8,873 bases of DNA from DATESG01 sp964480275. GTDB lineage: Bacteria; Bacillota_I; Bacilli_A; RFN20; CAG-826. Shown here piece after piece: positions 6,964 through 8,873 of this stretch; the stretch's first letter is position 1, and each line of letters starts with the position of its first letter. Location of the stretch: assembly GCA_964480275.1 (NCBI GenBank), contig CAYZOC010000045.1:1-8873 (forward strand), in the 5' to 3' direction. The notes beneath the pieces were generated by a model. That model saw only the letters and a program-made list of their open reading frames with translations, was not told where the DNA came from and made no database searches. The translations under genes and the position numbers were made by a program.

Positions 6964-8025
6964 CAAAATCTTGATGTAAGATTAAAAGAAGAAGGGTTTG
7001 AAACACTACTTTTTGATAAGGATAACAGTCAAGAAGAACTTGTTGAAATGATCAAAGTCGCCGATTTTATTGTTCATCTAGCAGGTGTTAACCGTCCTTT
7101 AAACAAAGAAGAGTTTTATCAAGGAAATGCTAATCTTACCTATCAATTAACTCGATTAATAAAAAAAGAAAAGCGGAATATTCCTCTGATATTTTCTTCA
7201 AGTATCCAAGCCTTATTGGATAATGATTATGGTAAGAGTAAAAGACAAGCTGAAGACTATTTAGTTGAGTATAAAAAAGAAACAGGCAATGACATTTATA
7301 TCTTTAGATTACAAAATCTTTTTGGTAAATGGAGTCGTCCTAACTATAACTCAGTTGTGGCAACATTTTGTCATAACGTCGCCCATAATCTTCCAATTAC
7401 TATCAACGACACTGACTCTCAAATAGAACTAGTTTTTATCGATGATGTGGTTAATGCTTTTATAGAAGTTATAAAAAACGGCAGTAAAGAAATATATAAC
7501 ACTGTTGAAATATCCTACAAAGTCAAACTAGGAAGGATCGCCGAATTAATCACTTCGTTTAAAAAGAGTCGAGAAACACTATTTTTACCTGAAGTTGGTG
7601 ATAGTTTTACTGAAAAACTATACGCAACATATTTAACCTATTTGGAGGAGAGTGATTTTGCCTATAAAGTAAAAAGTCATGTTGATAACCGTGGTAGTTT
7701 TACTGAACTATTTAAAACGCTTGAAAATGGTCAATTTTCCGTAAATGTTGTAAAACCTGGTATCACTAAAGGAAATCATTATCACCATAAGAAGAATGAA
7801 AAATTTGTTGTATTAAGTGGACAAGGTGTTATTAGTCTAAGGAAAGTAAATGAAGATAAAGTTGTTTCAATCCCAGTTAATGGAGAAGAGTTAACTATCG
7901 TTGATATGATACCTGGATATACCCATAATATAATTAATAATGGTACAGCAGATATGGTTTTCTTTATTTGGGCGAGTGAAATGTTTGATCCTAATCGTCC
8001 CGACACAATTTATAAAAATGTTTAG
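6964..8025 (+). CDS. capF: CapF-type UDP-2-acetamido-2,6-beta-L-arabino-hexul-4-ose reductase, N-terminus in gap
   Basis: 353 codons are visible. S. aureus CapF has about 369, so about 15 residues including the glycine-rich NAD(P)-binding loop are missing. The N-terminal short-chain dehydrogenase domain shows ADFIVHLAGVNRP, SSSIQ, the catalytic YGKSK (Y at 7228-7230, K at 7240-7242) and NLFGKWSRPNYNSVVATFCH. The C-terminal cupin domain shows RGSFTELFKT, PGITKGNHYHHKKNEKF (metal-ligand histidines at 7777-7788), PGYTHNI and EMFDPNRPDT. This two-domain order is specific to CapF/FnlB/WbjC. In the pathway, CapE makes a 4-keto sugar from UDP-GlcNAc, CapF epimerises and reduces it to UDP-N-acetyl-6-deoxy-L-talosamine, and CapG epimerises that to UDP-L-FucNAc. 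The enzyme is cytoplasmic. CapG follows directly, but capE is not in view. Confidence 0.92.
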   Translation, partial: QNLDVRLKEEGFETLLFDKDNSQEELVEMIKVADFIVHLAGVNRPLNKEEFYQGNANLTYQLTRLIKKEKRNIPLIFSSSIQALLDNDYGKSKRQAEDYLVEYKKETGNDIYIFRLQNLFGKWSRPNYNSVVATFCHNVAHNLPITINDTDSQIELVFIDDVVNAFIEVIKNGSKEIYNTVEISYKVKLGRIAELITSFKKSRETLFLPEVGDSFTEKLYATYLTYLEESDFAYKVKSHVDNRGSFTELFKTLENGQFSVNVVKPGITKGNHYHHKKNEKFVVLSGQGVISLRKVNEDKVVSIPVNGEELTIVDMIPGYTHNIINNGTADMVFFIWASEMFDPNRPDTIYKNV

Positions 8026-8060
8026 ATTTTAAGACTAGTTATATTTTATTTGCGGTTTAA

Positions 8061-8068
8061 TGTATAAT
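8061..8068 (+). promoter_or_regulatory. Candidate internal promoter ahead of the 2-epimerase gene
   Basis: A perfect -10 TATAAT at 8063-8068, preceded by TG, lies in the 72-base spacer between capF and the epimerase gene. The -35 region is weak (TTATAT at 8039-8044 with an 18-base spacer). Transcripts would begin near 8075 and include the AGGTGG ribosome site at 8085-8090. No terminator hairpin is visible between the two genes, so read-through from capF is also likely. Confidence 0.45.
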
Positions 8069-8097
8069 TTACATAGTAAATAGTAGGTGGTAAACAT

Positions 8098-8873
8098 ATG
8101 AAGCTAATGACAATCCTAGGAACAAGGCCCGAAATTATTCGACTATCAGCAGTTATTAAAAAAGCTGATCAAGTTTTTGATCATATCCTTGTTCATACTG
8201 GCCAAAATTATGATTATGAACTCAATCAAATTTTCTTTGAAGAATTAGGTTTAAGAAAACCCGATTATTTTCTTGAATGTGCTGGTAATGATTTAGGTGA
8301 AACAATGGGTAACATTATTGCTAAGTCGTATGATGTTATTGCAACGGAAAAGCCTGATGCATTATTAGTTTTAGGTGACACCAATAGCGCTCTATCGGCA
8401 ATATCGGCAAAAAGATTAAAAACACCAATATTCCATATGGAAGCAGGAAATAGATGCTGGGACTGGAATGTTAGTGAAATGATTAATCGGAAGATTGTTG
8501 ATCATATTAGTGACATCAATCTTCCTTACACTGAAAATAGTCGTCGTTATCTCCTTGAAGAGGGCATAGATGGGAAAACAATATTTGTCACTGGTTCACC
8601 AATGACGGAAGTAATTCATCAGCATCTAGAAAGTATCGAAAAGTCAAAAGTTTTAGATAAACTCGAGTTAGAAAAAGGCAAATTTATCCTTCTATCTAGT
8701 CACCGCGAAGAAAATATTGATCTTGAAGATAAATTCATTGATTTAATGAATGCCATCAACGCAATAGCCGAGAAATACCAAATGCCAATTATTTATTCTG
8801 TTCACCCACGGAGTAAGAAGTGGATTGAAAAACGGGACTTTAAATTCCATCCCCTTGTAAGACAACTTAAACC
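8098..8873 (+). CDS. capG: CapG/WecB-type non-hydrolysing UDP-N-acetylglucosamine 2-epimerase, 3' end outside window
   Basis: 258 full codons are visible of a family of about 375. Residues follow the 2-epimerase pattern: GTRPEII (8-14), HTGQNYDYELNQIFF (33-47), LGDTNSA (92-98), FHMEAGNRC (112-120), SEMINRKIVDH (126-136), TGSPMTEV (165-172), SSHREEN (200-206) and SVHPRSK (234-240). Positions equivalent to the E. coli WecB catalytic Asp95, Glu117, Glu131 and His213 are kept as Asp94, Glu115, Glu127 and His202. The EAGNRC form and the position right after capF favour CapG/FnlC (last step to UDP-L-FucNAc) over WecB (UDP-GlcNAc to UDP-ManNAc), but sequence alone does not fully separate these. AGGTGG at 8085-8090 lies seven bases before the ATG and fixes the start. 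Cytoplasmic; the product feeds surface polysaccharide synthesis. Confidence 0.9.
   Translation, partial: MKLMTILGTRPEIIRLSAVIKKADQVFDHILVHTGQNYDYELNQIFFEELGLRKPDYFLECAGNDLGETMGNIIAKSYDVIATEKPDALLVLGDTNSALSAISAKRLKTPIFHMEAGNRCWDWNVSEMINRKIVDHISDINLPYTENSRRYLLEEGIDGKTIFVTGSPMTEVIHQHLESIEKSKVLDKLELEKGKFILLSSHREENIDLEDKFIDLMNAINAIAEKYQMPIIYSVHPRSKKWIEKRDFKFHPLVRQLK

Noticed and set aside
6850..6974. Reading frames that appear to run through the N block and fuse YfhO with CapF
   Set aside because: The frames are open only because Ns cannot form stops. The visible YfhO and CapF codons are in different frames, and the true gap length is unknown, so a fusion cannot be claimed.

Overview
The window is an AT-rich bacterial fragment that uses the standard genetic code: tryptophan is read from TGG, and TGA, TAG and TAA all end genes. 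Gene content and codon use suggest an uncultured low-GC Firmicutes or Mollicutes-related lineage (Bacilli/Izemoplasma/Erysipelotrichia-like); this is inference, as there is no marker gene. It looks like a draft or metagenome scaffold: a run of 100 Ns at 6864-6963 interrupts two genes, and a frameshift at a G7 tract breaks the first gene.

Layout, all on the + strand. Positions 1-647 hold the C-terminal part of a coenzyme F420 hydrogenase/dehydrogenase beta-subunit-like protein of the kind found in polysaccharide loci, frameshifted at 153-159. About 570 bases follow without a convincing gene; they hold a 24-codon stub that starts in an ATGA overlap, a perfect palindrome and hairpin near 1037-1077, and a good promoter at 1179-1206. 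Next is a tightly coupled four-gene run: a DUF1538 polytopic membrane protein (1220-2743), two different PII-like signal proteins (2743-3141 and 3131-3478) and a large YfhO-family membrane glycosyltransferase (from 3471 into the gap). The junctions overlap by 1, 11 and 8 bases. After the gap come CapF (6964-8025, N-terminus missing) and, behind its own likely promoter, a CapG/WecB-type UDP-GlcNAc 2-epimerase running off the right edge.

How the genes may work together: CapF and CapG belong to the CapE-CapF-CapG route from UDP-GlcNAc to UDP-N-acetyl-L-fucosamine, a sugar donor for capsules and surface polymers. YfhO proteins move lipid-linked sugars to polymers outside the membrane, so the right half is a surface-glycan locus. 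The DUF1538-PII-PII set resembles the AmtB-GlnK arrangement (a membrane transporter encoded next to its PII regulator), but here with an uncharacterised membrane family and two divergent PII paralogues. It is the best candidate in the window for a little-described system: a membrane transporter or channel gated by a PII pair. Its translational coupling to the YfhO gene is notable.
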